DNA from: a virus
IMG/VR virus record: IMGVR_UViG_3300036939_000084
Span: 1-64,000 of that record
Reading direction: 5' to 3' (one strand)
Length of the DNA stretch: 64,000 nt
The stretch's first letter is position 1, and each line of letters starts with the position of its first letter. The position numbers and the translations under genes were made by a program. Shown in pieces: positions 22,660 to 30,977 of this stretch. The notes beneath the pieces were generated by a model. It was not told where the DNA came from. It worked only from the letters and a program-made list of their open reading frames with translations, and made no database searches.

Positions 22660-23925
22660 TCAGTTCTTTCCCTTACGGGCTTTGCCAGACGACTTGCAAT
22701 GCAGGCTTGCGCCAACATTGTAGAGGTCGAGCTGTTCCTGAGCGTTAATTCCCGTGTGCCCCACGGTATTTTTTCCTAACATCTCAAGCGCTCTCATTAA
22801 GATGTTGATTGCTGCGTTCTCGTCCCTGTCCAACACAGTTCCACATTTACAAACGTGAGTTCTAACGGACAGCGATTTTTTTACGGTTATTCCGCATCCT
22901 GAGCAGTTTTGACTCGTGTGATGAGGAGGAACAGCAACGACAACTTTATCAAACACCTTGGCAAAATATTCAAGCCACTCCCGAAACAAAGACCAACTAG
23001 CATCACTAATAGATAGTGCAAGCCTGCGGTTTTTTATCATGTTTCGGACTTTCAGATCTTCATAGGCTACCAAATCGCTAGATTGGATTACGCACCTTGC
23101 GGTCTTCACCACAAAGTCTTTACGTCGCCTACTTACTTCTAAATGTTTCCGAGCAACCTGAACTCTTGTCTTGTGATAGCGCTTGGACTGGGGTTTCTTA
23201 GTCTTGACCATCTTCTCGCCTTTTTTCCCTTTGTTGGGATTCCTATATCTACGAGAAAGTCGTCGTTGCGACTTCTTCAGCTTCTTGTGAGCTTTCCGTA
23301 GATGGCGAGGATTATCAACTTTTTTCCCATTAGAATCGGTCAAGAAATGGGTTAAACCTACGTCTATTCCAATCTCATTTCCAGTATATTGAGACTTCTC
23401 TTTTCTCTCAACATCAACACAAAACTGAGCGTAGTAACCATCAGCTCTTTTTACAATTCTGATGCGCTTTATCTGCTTGATGTCATAGAAATTAAGGTCA
23501 CGAGTTCCTTTGAGCTTAAAGCTTCCAGCTTCAAAACCATCCGTCAGAGTCAGGGTTTTCCTGTCCTTAGATAGCTTCCAGCCACTGGTCTTGTATTCAA
23601 CCGAACGACTGTGCTTCTTAAAATTAGGAAATCCCTTTTTCCCAGGTTTATGAGCCTTGCAGTTATCAAAAAATCGACTAATGGCAAACCAGGTTCGGTC
23701 AGCATGAGCTTGACGAGCCATTGAGTTGAGCTTTTTTGCCCAAGGGAACTCCATATTGGAGGCTAAGACCGCACAGTATTTCTGTAGGTCATTTTTAGTT
23801 GTGCCTTTATTATCCATCCAGTACTTGAGGCAAGAATTTCTAATAAATTGCCCCGTCCGAATCGCCTCATCAAGTTTGGCGAATTGGACAGAACTACCTT
23901 TCAACTTGCTCTCAAATACCAGCAA
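22660..23925 (-). CDS. tnpB: TnpB, RNA-guided nuclease of IS200/IS605
   Basis: 421 residues. TnpB cuts DNA guided by an RNA made from the element's right end and helps keep the element. The RuvC-like catalytic residues are present: D in EIGIDVGLTHFLTD, E in VAYEDLKVRN, D in DRDENAAINI. The zinc ribbon is complete (CSGCG..CKCG). Length is usual. The guide RNA should cover the gene's 3' end and the 22635-22655 hairpin and read its guide from the flank near 22625. Very similar to 33907-35190, especially from residue 60 to 350. Confidence 0.9.
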   Translation of the reverse strand: MLVFESKLKGSSVQFAKLDEAIRTGQFIRNSCLKYWMDNKGTTKNDLQKYCAVLASNMEFPWAKKLNSMARQAHADRTWFAISRFFDNCKAHKPGKKGFPNFKKHSRSVEYKTSGWKLSKDRKTLTLTDGFEAGSFKLKGTRDLNFYDIKQIKRIRIVKRADGYYAQFCVDVERKEKSQYTGNEIGIDVGLTHFLTDSNGKKVDNPRHLRKAHKKLKKSQRRLSRRYRNPNKGKKGEKMVKTKKPQSKRYHKTRVQVARKHLEVSRRRKDFVVKTARCVIQSSDLVAYEDLKVRNMIKNRRLALSISDASWSLFREWLEYFAKVFDKVVVAVPPHHTSQNCSGCGITVKKSLSVRTHVCKCGTVLDRDENAAINILMRALEMLGKNTVGHTGINAQEQLDLYNVGASLHCKSSGKARKGKN

Positions 23926-23968
23926 TGTGTGATCTCCGCTATGATTATTGATTATACAATAATTGTCT

Positions 23969-24364
23969 ATGAATCAGCAATACCGACACAATCGGCACTC
24001 GGTTTCCTTGATGAACTTTCATTTCGTCTGGATTCCTCGTAGACGAAGGAAGGTACTTATCGGTGAGGTAGCAACAAGATTGGAGGAAATCATCAAAGAA
24101 GTCTGTTCTGAACTAAGTCTCAACATACTGGCAATGGAGATTATGCCAGACCATATCCACTTATTTGTCAGCTGTCCTCCTAGTATCGCTGCCGACCAGA
24201 TTATGTTCAGAATCAAAGGTCGCAGTTCTAGGGTTTTAAGAAAAGAGTTTTCTCACTTACTAAAAATGCCGTCGATGTGGACGCGAAGTTACTTCGTTTC
24301 GACGGCAGGTAATGTTTCAACAGAAACCATTAAACGGTACATAGCTGAACAGCGGAAAGACTGA
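23969..24364 (+). CDS. tnpA: TnpA, Y1 HUH transposase
   Basis: 131 residues from ATG 23969 (TTG two codons earlier is possible). The HUH motif is DHIHLFV and the catalytic tyrosine lies in TETIKRYIAEQ; SMWTRSYFVSTAGNVSTETIKRY is the family's usual C-terminal block. It cuts and joins single-stranded element ends at the subterminal hairpins. Divergent from tnpB with 43 bases between starts. It is the only transposase of this type in the window, so it could also mobilise the two tnpB-only elements. Confidence 0.9.
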   Translation: MNQQYRHNRHSVSLMNFHFVWIPRRRRKVLIGEVATRLEEIIKEVCSELSLNILAMEIMPDHIHLFVSCPPSIAADQIMFRIKGRSSRVLRKEFSHLLKMPSMWTRSYFVSTAGNVSTETIKRYIAEQRKD

Positions 24365-24425
24365 ACTGACCCTAAAGGGTCTTGCAATTCATCCCCCCGC
24401 TAGAAGCAGGGGGCTTTCTTGCTTG

Positions 24426-24690
24426 TCCGCTGTAAAAATAATTGTCATAGACTTGCCTTAACATCAATACTTAGATTATAGTTATAACAACGAGGAAAGC
24501 GAGGACTTTGTGTCTCGATACCAAAAACAAAGCCCCTAATGGTTGCGTAATTGCGCGATCGCCTTGTTCGAGACCGAGTGCAAGCTTAAACGAGGTCTAG
24601 ACGAAGACAATTATAAGCTGGCACTTCTCGCGATCGCATAACACTTTAACATCGCACACTACACCGCCCTGAGTGGGCGGTTTTTTTGTC
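24426..24690 (+). ncRNA. Possible structured RNA or gene remnant
   Basis: 265 bases without a gene, ending in a strong plus-strand terminator (24663-24687) that no annotated gene uses. GTCTCGA (24512-24518) pairs with TCGAGAC (24568-24574), and GACC/GGTC arms lie further on, so an RNA could fold here. Alternatively a short open frame ending at about 24539 (NNEESEDFVSRYQKQSP) is the 3' end of a gene cut by the IS. Confidence 0.35.
24663..24687 (+). terminator. Plus-strand terminator without assigned gene
   Basis: ACCGCCC/GGGCGGT then TTTTTT. On the minus strand it also lies 4 bases behind the nuclease gene stop. Confidence 0.8.
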
Positions 24691-25143
24691 TCAGTACAAA
24701 AGCTGAGTCGCCATCCCCTTTTCCAGCAAGATGTCGTTGAGGCAGCGACCATCGGGAAAGAAAATCTTACCCAGGTATCGACCGTATTTCTCTTGTCTGG
24801 TTTTGCTTTTAACTCGGATTGTTTCCAGGGTGAGCACGCTTCCGATCGCGCACAGTTCTTCAACAAATTTTGCCACTTCTTTCCCTTTTTCTGTGCTTTT
24901 CTCCGGTGCATTCAATCCAAACAACCGAATTGACTCATCTTTGAGCCACAGTGGTGAGCCTGTTATAATTTGTGCAAGGAAAGTGCGAGGCACAAATACA
25001 GAAAATCCCAGATCAACAAACTCAGTGTCTAGGGCAACTTCATGTAGCTGGTTCAGTGTTGATAAGTTAATGTCTAACGCAAGCGTGTCGCCGTCTTTAA
25101 CTTTAATAATTGTTGCTTGATAGAACCATTTCGTTTTTCCCAT
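24691..25143 (-). CDS. Staphylococcal-nuclease-like (thermonuclease family) protein
   Basis: 150 residues. The SNase fold signature is visible: start strand TIIKVKDGDTLALDI, the substrate strand IRLFGLNAPE (family RLxGIDxPE; the Arg and Glu are kept) and RQEKYGRYLGKIFFPDGRCLNDILLEKGMA, which has the second Arg region and the usual end. Family members cut DNA or RNA with calcium. An insertion of about 45 residues (STLNQLHEVALDTEF..) lies between the first two motifs. No signal peptide, so it acts inside the cell, perhaps on host DNA. A hairpin precedes its start closely. Confidence 0.75.
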   Translation of the reverse strand: MGKTKWFYQATIIKVKDGDTLALDINLSTLNQLHEVALDTEFVDLGFSVFVPRTFLAQIITGSPLWLKDESIRLFGLNAPEKSTEKGKEVAKFVEELCAIGSVLTLETIRVKSKTRQEKYGRYLGKIFFPDGRCLNDILLEKGMATQLLY

Positions 25144-25161
25144 TTTTTTTGAAATTAAGAA

Positions 25162-25179
25162 CCCCCGAATTATCGGGGG
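25162..25179. terminator. Leader hairpin of the nuclease gene
   Basis: CCCCCGA/TCGGGGG with ATTA loop, 19 bases from the ATG on the minus strand. Confidence 0.6.
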
Positions 25180-25278
25180 TTTGACTGGTAAGAATAATAT
25201 AAGGTTAACTACAGTCTATCATTCCTAAGCGAGGAACTTCGGAGAGGAGGGGGTGTCAAGGAGGATCGATTCCCCGCT

Positions 25279-26109
25279 CTAAAGACACAGAGATTCGCTC
25301 CTTTCAATGCTTGGGGCATCACTAAAATTAAAATGTTTCCAAGTTTTCACAGGAAAGTGTTTTTCTAGATGCATTAAGTCATTTTTTTCTAAAACTTTCC
25401 GAAGATGACCTTTCACTTTATAATCAGTATCGTAAAACGGTACAATACCTTCATTAAACGACTCCAAGCAATGGGATATAAGGGCTTCCTTGAATTTTAC
25501 TCTGTCTTGCGCTAATGGTGCTTCTTCGTTTTTTAAAGCGAGTGCTTGCAATATATCAGCCATGACATCACCTGTTTGACCAATAGACCCCAGGTTGTTT
25601 ACCCAAAAATCAGCCATTTCTTCAGCTTTTTTTTTGAAATAGGTTTGTACTGCTACCGACTTTGCAAAATCAGAGGCTATCTGTTCGATTTGTTGTGCTT
25701 GCCAAGTTTTTAGCAAACAACGAGGTAATGAAAAATCTTTTTTTACCAAACTGTGGAAACTTGTGCTATTTAAAACGATCAAAGCCAGCTTGTTTAAATC
25801 AGTAATCCATTTTTCAACGCCACGCACGGGATATTTGTCGAGATATCCTCGATACTCAGGATAGTAAGAAATCGTATCTCCGCAAGTAGTTTTCTCAGCT
25901 CCTATAATAGCTTCTTCCTTTATCCATGTAACGGCGGAAGTAATGTGTTGGCTTGGTACAGCATCGCACCAATCTAAATCGGATAATCCGTGGGGACATA
26001 AAGCCTCAAAATATTTCAGTCGCCCATCTTGGATATACCAATGCTTAAGTTTCAAACATTCTTTATTTCCCTTCCATTCCGCAAATCCATCAATTAATTT
26101 TATTGTCAT
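25279..26109 (-). CDS. Unknown protein
   Basis: 276 residues, ATG at 26107-26109. No recognised domain. It has a Trp/Cys-rich first third (KLKHWYIQDGRLKYFEALCPHGLSDLDWC), a helical middle (QAQQIEQIASDFAKSVAVQTYFKKKAEEMADFW) and a basic end. It is controlled by a full junction promoter at 26145-26169. A stretch of about 100 bases to the nuclease gene carries no JR and no strong terminator, so read-through into the nuclease gene is possible. Confidence 0.6.
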   Translation of the reverse strand: MTIKLIDGFAEWKGNKECLKLKHWYIQDGRLKYFEALCPHGLSDLDWCDAVPSQHITSAVTWIKEEAIIGAEKTTCGDTISYYPEYRGYLDKYPVRGVEKWITDLNKLALIVLNSTSFHSLVKKDFSLPRCLLKTWQAQQIEQIASDFAKSVAVQTYFKKKAEEMADFWVNNLGSIGQTGDVMADILQALALKNEEAPLAQDRVKFKEALISHCLESFNEGIVPFYDTDYKVKGHLRKVLEKNDLMHLEKHFPVKTWKHFNFSDAPSIERSESLCL

Positions 26110-26144
26110 TTTTCTTCCTTGTGGAGATCTGCTAATTCTATTGA

Positions 26145-26169
26145 TTGTTTACAGGGTTATTTTAACACA
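26145..26169 (-). promoter_or_regulatory. Junction promoter for 25279-26109
   Basis: TGTGTTAAAATAA, cccT, GTAAACAA on the minus strand; 35 bases to the ATG. Confidence 0.75.
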
Positions 26170-26180
26170 AGAAAAAACGA

Positions 26181-28814
26181 CTAGAACTGGACTCGATCAA
26201 CTGTAAAGCCACTCCCCACCTCATCGGGAAATAGGATAGTCATTTGTGCTAGTGCCTCTGCTTGTGTTCCAACGCGGAAGTAATAAGCCTGTCTCAATGA
26301 GACATCCGTTTCTGGTAAGTAAAGTGCATTACGGGTGCAGCGATACCAAACGAGGGATTGGAGACGAGCGACAGAAGTACTGAGAGACGTGATCGCCGCC
26401 TGTTGAGCCACATTGTCATTACCAAGCTGGGTCACAGAGGCATTGAGAGAAGCGATCGCCCCCTCTTGAACCACCTTGTCTTCCCCAACCCTAGTTCGGA
26501 AGGTCACGAAGTCATCCCAGAATCGGTAGAGATAGTCCGTTACTCTCACTCCCTCCAGGTATACCCCATCTGGTGATACCTCAATTCCCCGTTCCAATCC
26601 TGTTGCTCCAATTTCAACTCGGTCGTCAAGGGCAGAGATGTGAGAGATGCTCTTCCCCTCTTCATCCTTGTTAGCGAGACTAATCCCCTCCTTGGGATGC
26701 AGAAACATGCCCGCTACCTTCTGCCCCTCTTGCAGAATTTTCATTGCCATCGGCAGCTGGGATAGGAAACCACCACCAAGTGCGTCAAAACCGAACCCAC
26801 CCCAAGGACTGGTAGCACCCACCCCCATTGCCCCAGCGAAAACCTTGCTTACTCCCCCCGGTGCCAGTAACTGACTTACAGCCTTCTGCACTTCTACCGC
26901 AGCTCCAATTCCATTGCTTGATGCAGTCATCTTTGCTGCTTGGTCAGTTAGTTTGAGCATTCCTCCGCCGCCACGACTGGGCGTACTACTAGCCACCTTC
27001 TGAGACTGATGGAATCCTTGCTTGAGTAGAGGTTTGAGCTTTTCGGCTAACGGCTGAATCGCCTGATTGATGGTGTCTTTAATACTGGAATCTTTTGCGA
27101 TATCCAGAGGAGAACTTGCGATCGCCTCTCCCAACACACTCCCCGCCTTCAAGTCATTGAGTAGTGATTGAATTTGAGGGATGCCTTGAACCAGGGGCTG
27201 AGCTTGGGTAAAAGTTGCAGCGGCATCCGAGATAAAAGAAGACTGAACGCCTGCAACAAGGGATGGAATATCTTTGTTGAGCAGGCTAGTCTTAATGGCT
27301 TCTGGCGTAATTGGCAGATTACTGGGTATCTGCTCTTGGACTTTGAGCACCTGAGACTCAACAAAGGAGTCAACATTAAATCCTTGTAGAAGATATTGTG
27401 GTTCAAGTGTTCTAGGGTTTGTGGTGGCAGAGCGTGTAAAATTTTTTAGAGCAGTAGGCAAGCCCTTAAGGTCGATTGCGCTTAGAGGGCTACCTTGAAG
27501 TGAGTTGAAGGCATCCAATACTTCATGAGTTTCATTAATGATTGATTGCATGGGTGCGATCGCCTTATGCAGTCCCATCTCTACCAAATTTTCAACCTCT
27601 CCCAACCCACCAGGGATAACTTTGTCTAATAAACCTTTAATAAGAATATCGGGGTTGTATTGAAGCCCCTTAATAAGGGGAGCCGCTTCTTCCAGTAAGC
27701 CGTGGATGTTTTCTGGGAGCACACCCTTAAGATTGGTCACCAGCTCCTCTGGATTGTTGAATCCACCCCGTACTACGTTTTCCACAGTCGTGGCGAGGTC
27801 GCCGACGTTGCTGCCTAGGATTTGATCGAGTTGAGGTGTGATCGCTTCTGCTAAATCAGAGGTCTTCAGCGACCCTAATTCATTTAATGCGGCTAGTCCC
27901 TGGTCGAATCCTGTTCCCAGCGTTCCTTGCACTTGGTCTAAGATCTCGGTTGCTTCGGACAGTACCTGAGATATGGGGTTGCCAGGAATGTTTTTGGCTA
28001 CGTCGTCCAGTTGGTCTAAGAGGCGGTTGGTAACACCGAGTTTACTGAAGATGCCTGATTTGAGGGAGGAGAGGTTGGAAGCGATCGCATTCACAGGTCC
28101 TGTTAGGTTAGCCTCGCCATTCTGCAATTTCAGGGATGCCTTCTTCGCATTTTGCAAAAGCACTTCCCCGTTTTCGTGGAGTTGGTGAACCGCACCAGCT
28201 GCGTTTTTCTGACTAATCTCGCCTTTGGGAGTTTGACTAATGCTGCTTAAGGGGGTTTCCGAAATGATGTTGCCGTCGAATGCCAACGTGTTACGAGCAC
28301 CGCCGATGGTTTGTTCGACTATACTGCCTTCCTTGGACTCTGTTCGGGCGATTCCGGTCGCAGCAACAAATCGTATCTTGGCAGAGTTGGGTACGTCATG
28401 GGATTCGATCGTACCGTCATGGGTTTGGAATCCGTACATCCCCAGTGAGCGATCATGTTCTGGGGAGGGGGGATCGACTTTGTTGTGCAAGAATCCCATG
28501 CAGATCCATTTGTCTGGCCTACCAAGGACGGGGATGAGGAAGGCGAGTGAACCTTCGGTGACGGGTGCGATCGCGCCTCCTGGTGAGGAATTGCACGTAA
28601 AGGAACTTAGAACTTCGATAAATCCGTCTTCTCCGTTCGGCAGGTCGTGTACTGGGTCAATCAAGTCGCACTTGCACTTGACTCTCCCCCTTTTTAAGGG
28701 GTCTTTGATACTGGTAACGACAGCGGGAACGCCGCCCATGACAAAACCTTCTGCGAGGTGCGTGGCGTAGCTACGTGGATCTTCGGGGTGGGTAAGGCGT
28801 TGGAGGGGGAGCAT
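26181..28814 (-). CDS. Baseplate spike protein, gp5/gpV-like OB-fold
   Basis: 877 residues. Residues about 27-112 form the OB-fold of phage spike/baseplate assembly V proteins (GGVPAVVTSIKDPLKRGRVKCKCDLID..GSLAFLIPVLGRPDKWICMGFLHN), followed by the start of a beta-helix-like region. The middle 250-650 is an unusually long helical stretch of leucine-rich segments (IPSNLPITPEAIKTSLLNKDIPSL type), then a C-terminal part with a coiled coil (LNASVTQLGNDNVAQQAAITSLSTSV). The spike pierces the cell envelope when the sheath contracts. A terminator hairpin stands just before its ATG. JR13 lies inside the coding sequence. Confidence 0.75.
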   Translation of the reverse strand: MLPLQRLTHPEDPRSYATHLAEGFVMGGVPAVVTSIKDPLKRGRVKCKCDLIDPVHDLPNGEDGFIEVLSSFTCNSSPGGAIAPVTEGSLAFLIPVLGRPDKWICMGFLHNKVDPPSPEHDRSLGMYGFQTHDGTIESHDVPNSAKIRFVAATGIARTESKEGSIVEQTIGGARNTLAFDGNIISETPLSSISQTPKGEISQKNAAGAVHQLHENGEVLLQNAKKASLKLQNGEANLTGPVNAIASNLSSLKSGIFSKLGVTNRLLDQLDDVAKNIPGNPISQVLSEATEILDQVQGTLGTGFDQGLAALNELGSLKTSDLAEAITPQLDQILGSNVGDLATTVENVVRGGFNNPEELVTNLKGVLPENIHGLLEEAAPLIKGLQYNPDILIKGLLDKVIPGGLGEVENLVEMGLHKAIAPMQSIINETHEVLDAFNSLQGSPLSAIDLKGLPTALKNFTRSATTNPRTLEPQYLLQGFNVDSFVESQVLKVQEQIPSNLPITPEAIKTSLLNKDIPSLVAGVQSSFISDAAATFTQAQPLVQGIPQIQSLLNDLKAGSVLGEAIASSPLDIAKDSSIKDTINQAIQPLAEKLKPLLKQGFHQSQKVASSTPSRGGGGMLKLTDQAAKMTASSNGIGAAVEVQKAVSQLLAPGGVSKVFAGAMGVGATSPWGGFGFDALGGGFLSQLPMAMKILQEGQKVAGMFLHPKEGISLANKDEEGKSISHISALDDRVEIGATGLERGIEVSPDGVYLEGVRVTDYLYRFWDDFVTFRTRVGEDKVVQEGAIASLNASVTQLGNDNVAQQAAITSLSTSVARLQSLVWYRCTRNALYLPETDVSLRQAYYFRVGTQAEALAQMTILFPDEVGSGFTVDRVQF
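27627..27642. repeat. Junction repeat JR13 inside the spike gene
   Basis: TAATAAACCTTTAATA, read on the minus strand as codons for ILIKGLL in a helical linker region of the spike. Confidence 0.8.
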
Positions 28815-28823
28815 GAAAGAAAA

Positions 28824-28842
28824 ACGCTCCGATATGGAGCGT
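28824..28842 (-). terminator. Leader terminator of the spike gene
   Basis: ACGCTCC/GGAGCGT followed on the minus strand by TTTTCTTTC and ATG; it also is the only terminator for 28893-29090. Confidence 0.75.
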
Positions 28843-28892
28843 TGGTTTAGGTTACTGATGCTAATTTTCTCAGATTTGAAATTGCCTGAAGA

Positions 28893-29090
28893 TTAGTCAA
28901 AAACCAGCCACAAACTTAAATAATATTCAACACAGCAAGTTTCTTCATTTCTAAATGAATAAATCCAAGTAAATCCATTCCAGGATGAGTTACTAATTAC
29001 GGCTTGTCTGCTCAGGGTTTCAATATTAACAGTTTGCCCTATTTTGAATCTAGGTATTGTACTTCCAGGTTTTTTAAATGTTGCAGCCAT
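28893..29090 (-). CDS. Small unknown protein
   Basis: 65 residues, ATG at 29088-29090. A beta-rich peptide (GSTIPRFKIGQTVNIETLSRQAVISNSSWNGFTWIYSF..CCVEYYLSLWLVF) reminiscent of a small SH3-like barrel, but no family is claimed. A weak junction promoter (TAGTAATAAAATAA) lies at 29111-29138. The spike gene follows on the same strand 78 bases on. Confidence 0.55.
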   Translation of the reverse strand: MAATFKKPGSTIPRFKIGQTVNIETLSRQAVISNSSWNGFTWIYSFRNEETCCVEYYLSLWLVFD

Positions 29091-29110
29091 ATTGTATCTT
29101 ACTTATTTGC

Positions 29111-29138
29111 TTAGTTGTTATTTTTTATTTTATTACTA
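29111..29138 (-). promoter_or_regulatory. Weak junction promoter for 28893-29090
   Basis: TAGTAATAAAATAA then AATAACAACTAA; both elements deviate from consensus. Confidence 0.4.
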
Positions 29139-29156
29139 AAATCAAAGATTAAGCAG

Positions 29157-29183
29157 AAAAAACACCCGAAATGGGTGTTTTTT
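29157..29183 (-). terminator. Terminator of 29194-29829
   Basis: AACACCC/GGGTGTT flanked by A and T runs. Confidence 0.8.
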
Positions 29184-29193
29184 CTTGGCAGAA

Positions 29194-29829
29194 TTAAGCG
29201 CGATCGCGCTTAATTCTCGCAATACTTCGCTGTGTATCTTCCACTATCTGAGATATTTCCTCCATGTCTGAAGCAAGAACATGTTTTTTAAGCTCCTCAA
29301 AAACCACATCCATGCTTACTTGATGATTGAGTAATAGCAAAAGGATATCATTCTCGTAAAGTGCCGCTCTTGTGAAATTACCCTGTCTGTACATAGACGG
29401 GATAGCGTATAGTTTTAAAACAACCAATCCTTCCACGGATATAATCCGTATTGTTCGTCCATTGATTTCAGTTTCAGATACATAGTCCTCTTGTGCTTTT
29501 TTGAACAAAGGATTAGTAGTAAGTAACAAATCTACCTGAAGTCCCTCAAATTCACCTCTGGCAAAATTTTTATCCTCTCCAGATAGGATTATTTCTGGGA
29601 TTGACTCCAAGTCTTTCCTAGACATCACAAAATCGATATCTTGAGTATTGCGTCCCTCAACATATGACAGCATTGCAATACCGCCTACCAATACGTATTC
29701 TATTTTTCGTTCTTCTAGTATCTCGAACAGTAGTTCTATTGCTTCTGGTAAATTTACGGGACTAGGCATTTCTTTCTTCCAATTTTTGAGATCGAACAAA
29801 GTTCCATTAAAAATTGCATCGGCAATCAT
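29194..29829 (-). CDS. Nucleotidyltransferase-fold protein
   Basis: 211 residues. The polymerase-beta-type nucleotidyltransferase signature is seen at about 45-67: VLVGGIAMLSYVEGRNTQDIDFVM (GG..A and the DID metal-binding pair), and a third acidic position in LQVDLLL near 98. This is the pattern of the AbiEii/MNT-like group, which transfers nucleotides to tRNA or partner proteins in toxin-antitoxin and phage-defence systems. No antitoxin-like partner is adjacent; the gene is a single unit with a junction promoter. A role against competing phages or in host control is inference. Confidence 0.7.
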   Translation of the reverse strand: MIADAIFNGTLFDLKNWKKEMPSPVNLPEAIELLFEILEERKIEYVLVGGIAMLSYVEGRNTQDIDFVMSRKDLESIPEIILSGEDKNFARGEFEGLQVDLLLTTNPLFKKAQEDYVSETEINGRTIRIISVEGLVVLKLYAIPSMYRQGNFTRAALYENDILLLLLNHQVSMDVVFEELKKHVLASDMEEISQIVEDTQRSIARIKRDRA

Positions 29830-29850
29830 GTTTAGTCGCTGTAGTTTTTA

Positions 29851-29863
29851 TAATTTTATCACA
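29851..29863 (-). promoter_or_regulatory. Junction promoter for 29194-29829
   Basis: TGTGATAAAATTA on the minus strand; GTAAACAA reduced to CTAAACA next to the ATG. Confidence 0.6.
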
Positions 29864-29867
29864 TTTT

Positions 29868-29883
29868 TATTAAAGGTTTAATA
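29868..29883 (+). repeat. Junction repeat JR14
   Basis: TATTAAAGGTTTAATA between divergent genes 29194-29829 and 29982-30920. Confidence 0.9.
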
Positions 29884-29981
29884 AAGCCAATTCTTCCAAA
29901 TTGATATCGTGAGACTGAAATTTCGCATGCACTCCGCAAGGCGGCGGGATATCCTTGCCGTTTTGCTTCCTTGGATTATCT

Positions 29982-30920
29982 ATGGTCACCACTCCTAATC
30001 CTGGTTTTCAGGCTCAGCCAGAACCGGAAGAATCTATTACTGCAACCCTCACCCTTGATAAATTTAAGATCAAAAAAGTCCAGCTTCAGGATTTTCCCAA
30101 TACTTTGCCATTGGGATTTTTTCTAGGCGAAAAGAGGATTGTCAACTTTACCCTTAACCCATTTGACCCGGAGCAAGACTTACTTCTCGCCAAGCTTTAC
30201 TCTAATCAGAAAGCAGACCTTAAGCAAATCCTAGGTCAGTTTTTGCCTCATGCTGTCAGCACGATTGGAGAGTACACGATACCAGAGCTAGCAAAACAAT
30301 GCTCTTGCACTCCCCAAAGGTTAATTGAACGGATGCCGTTGGCTGATGCCTTGACCATTGTCCTCAACCAACGAATGGCAAACGTTGGGGAAGAGATTGC
30401 GATTAACGAGCAATGTCCAAATTGCAACACTCGCAACAACGACAACCCAGAAGAGGGACGCCCTTACCACAATTTAGGAGAAGTGGAGATTGGGCTAGTT
30501 CCTCAGTTGAACGACAAGCTACTGCTTGAAGTTAGCTTGAACAAAGGTTTTAAGATTGGTTCTGATTTGTGCAAAAAAGTGGTCATGCAGCCGATGAAGC
30601 TGTACGACCTTCCGAAACTAGCCAAGGTGGCACGGGGGAAATTGGACTTGGCAATGATGTATCTGCAAATTGCCAGCATCCCAGAATCCTCTATACTGGC
30701 TAACGTGAGTGGTCAGATTTTTGACGACGATACCTATTCTGGCATCCGCGACCTTAAAGATAGAGAATCTCTTTTAGCGGCTAGTCGTAAACTTCAACAG
30801 CTTGGTCCCGATATGAACCTAATGCTGAGCTGCTACAACTGCGGTAACGAATGGCGCACGTCGCTTCCTTGGCCAGACTTGCGGAACTTTCTCTTTGCGT
30901 TTGCTAGTCCTACTGATTAG
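29982..30920 (+). CDS. Zinc-ribbon tail/baseplate assembly protein, copy 1
   Basis: 312 residues from ATG 29982; an upstream start would add 9 poorly supported codons. It shares its plan with 36859-37881: an N-terminal TLPLGFFLGEKRIVNFTLNPFDPEQDLLLAKL block, a helical part (LPHAVSTIGEYTIPELAK, ADALTIVLNQRMANVGEEI), a CPNC..CYNC zinc ribbon, and RDLKDRESLLAASRKLQQLGPDMNL. This resembles the T4 gp26/gp51-type baseplate hub assembly family, though only at the level of pattern. Followed by a GCAAATTGC repeat and a terminator. Confidence 0.6.
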   Translation: MVTTPNPGFQAQPEPEESITATLTLDKFKIKKVQLQDFPNTLPLGFFLGEKRIVNFTLNPFDPEQDLLLAKLYSNQKADLKQILGQFLPHAVSTIGEYTIPELAKQCSCTPQRLIERMPLADALTIVLNQRMANVGEEIAINEQCPNCNTRNNDNPEEGRPYHNLGEVEIGLVPQLNDKLLLEVSLNKGFKIGSDLCKKVVMQPMKLYDLPKLAKVARGKLDLAMMYLQIASIPESSILANVSGQIFDDDTYSGIRDLKDRESLLAASRKLQQLGPDMNLMLSCYNCGNEWRTSLPWPDLRNFLFAFASPTD

Positions 30921-30928
30921 GTTTCTTA

Positions 30929-30975
30929 TTTTGCAAATTGCAAAAAAAAGCACCCGGCATGTGCCGGGTACTTTT
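30929..30975 (+). terminator. 3' module of 29982-30920
   Basis: TTTTGCAAATTGCAAAA (30929-30945), then ACCCGGC/GCCGGGT (30952-30969). Also terminates the converging gene 30978-31451. Confidence 0.85.
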
Positions 30976-30977
30976 GA

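Larger units (their letters stand above)
22630..24425. mobile_element. IS200/IS605 element with tnpA and tnpB
   Basis: Divergent tnpA (plus) and tnpB (minus) flanked by the subterminal hairpins of this family: right end CCCCCG/CGGGGG at 22635-22655, left end CCCCC..GGGGG at 24393-24413. Such elements move as single strands through a tyrosine HUH transposase and make no target duplications, so exact ends are uncertain by some bases. Both genes look intact, so the element may be active. Confidence 0.85.

Noticed and set aside
28240-28770. 176-codon ORF opposite the spike OB-fold region
   Set aside because: The OB-fold protein on the other strand has family motifs; the antisense frame has none and no start signals.
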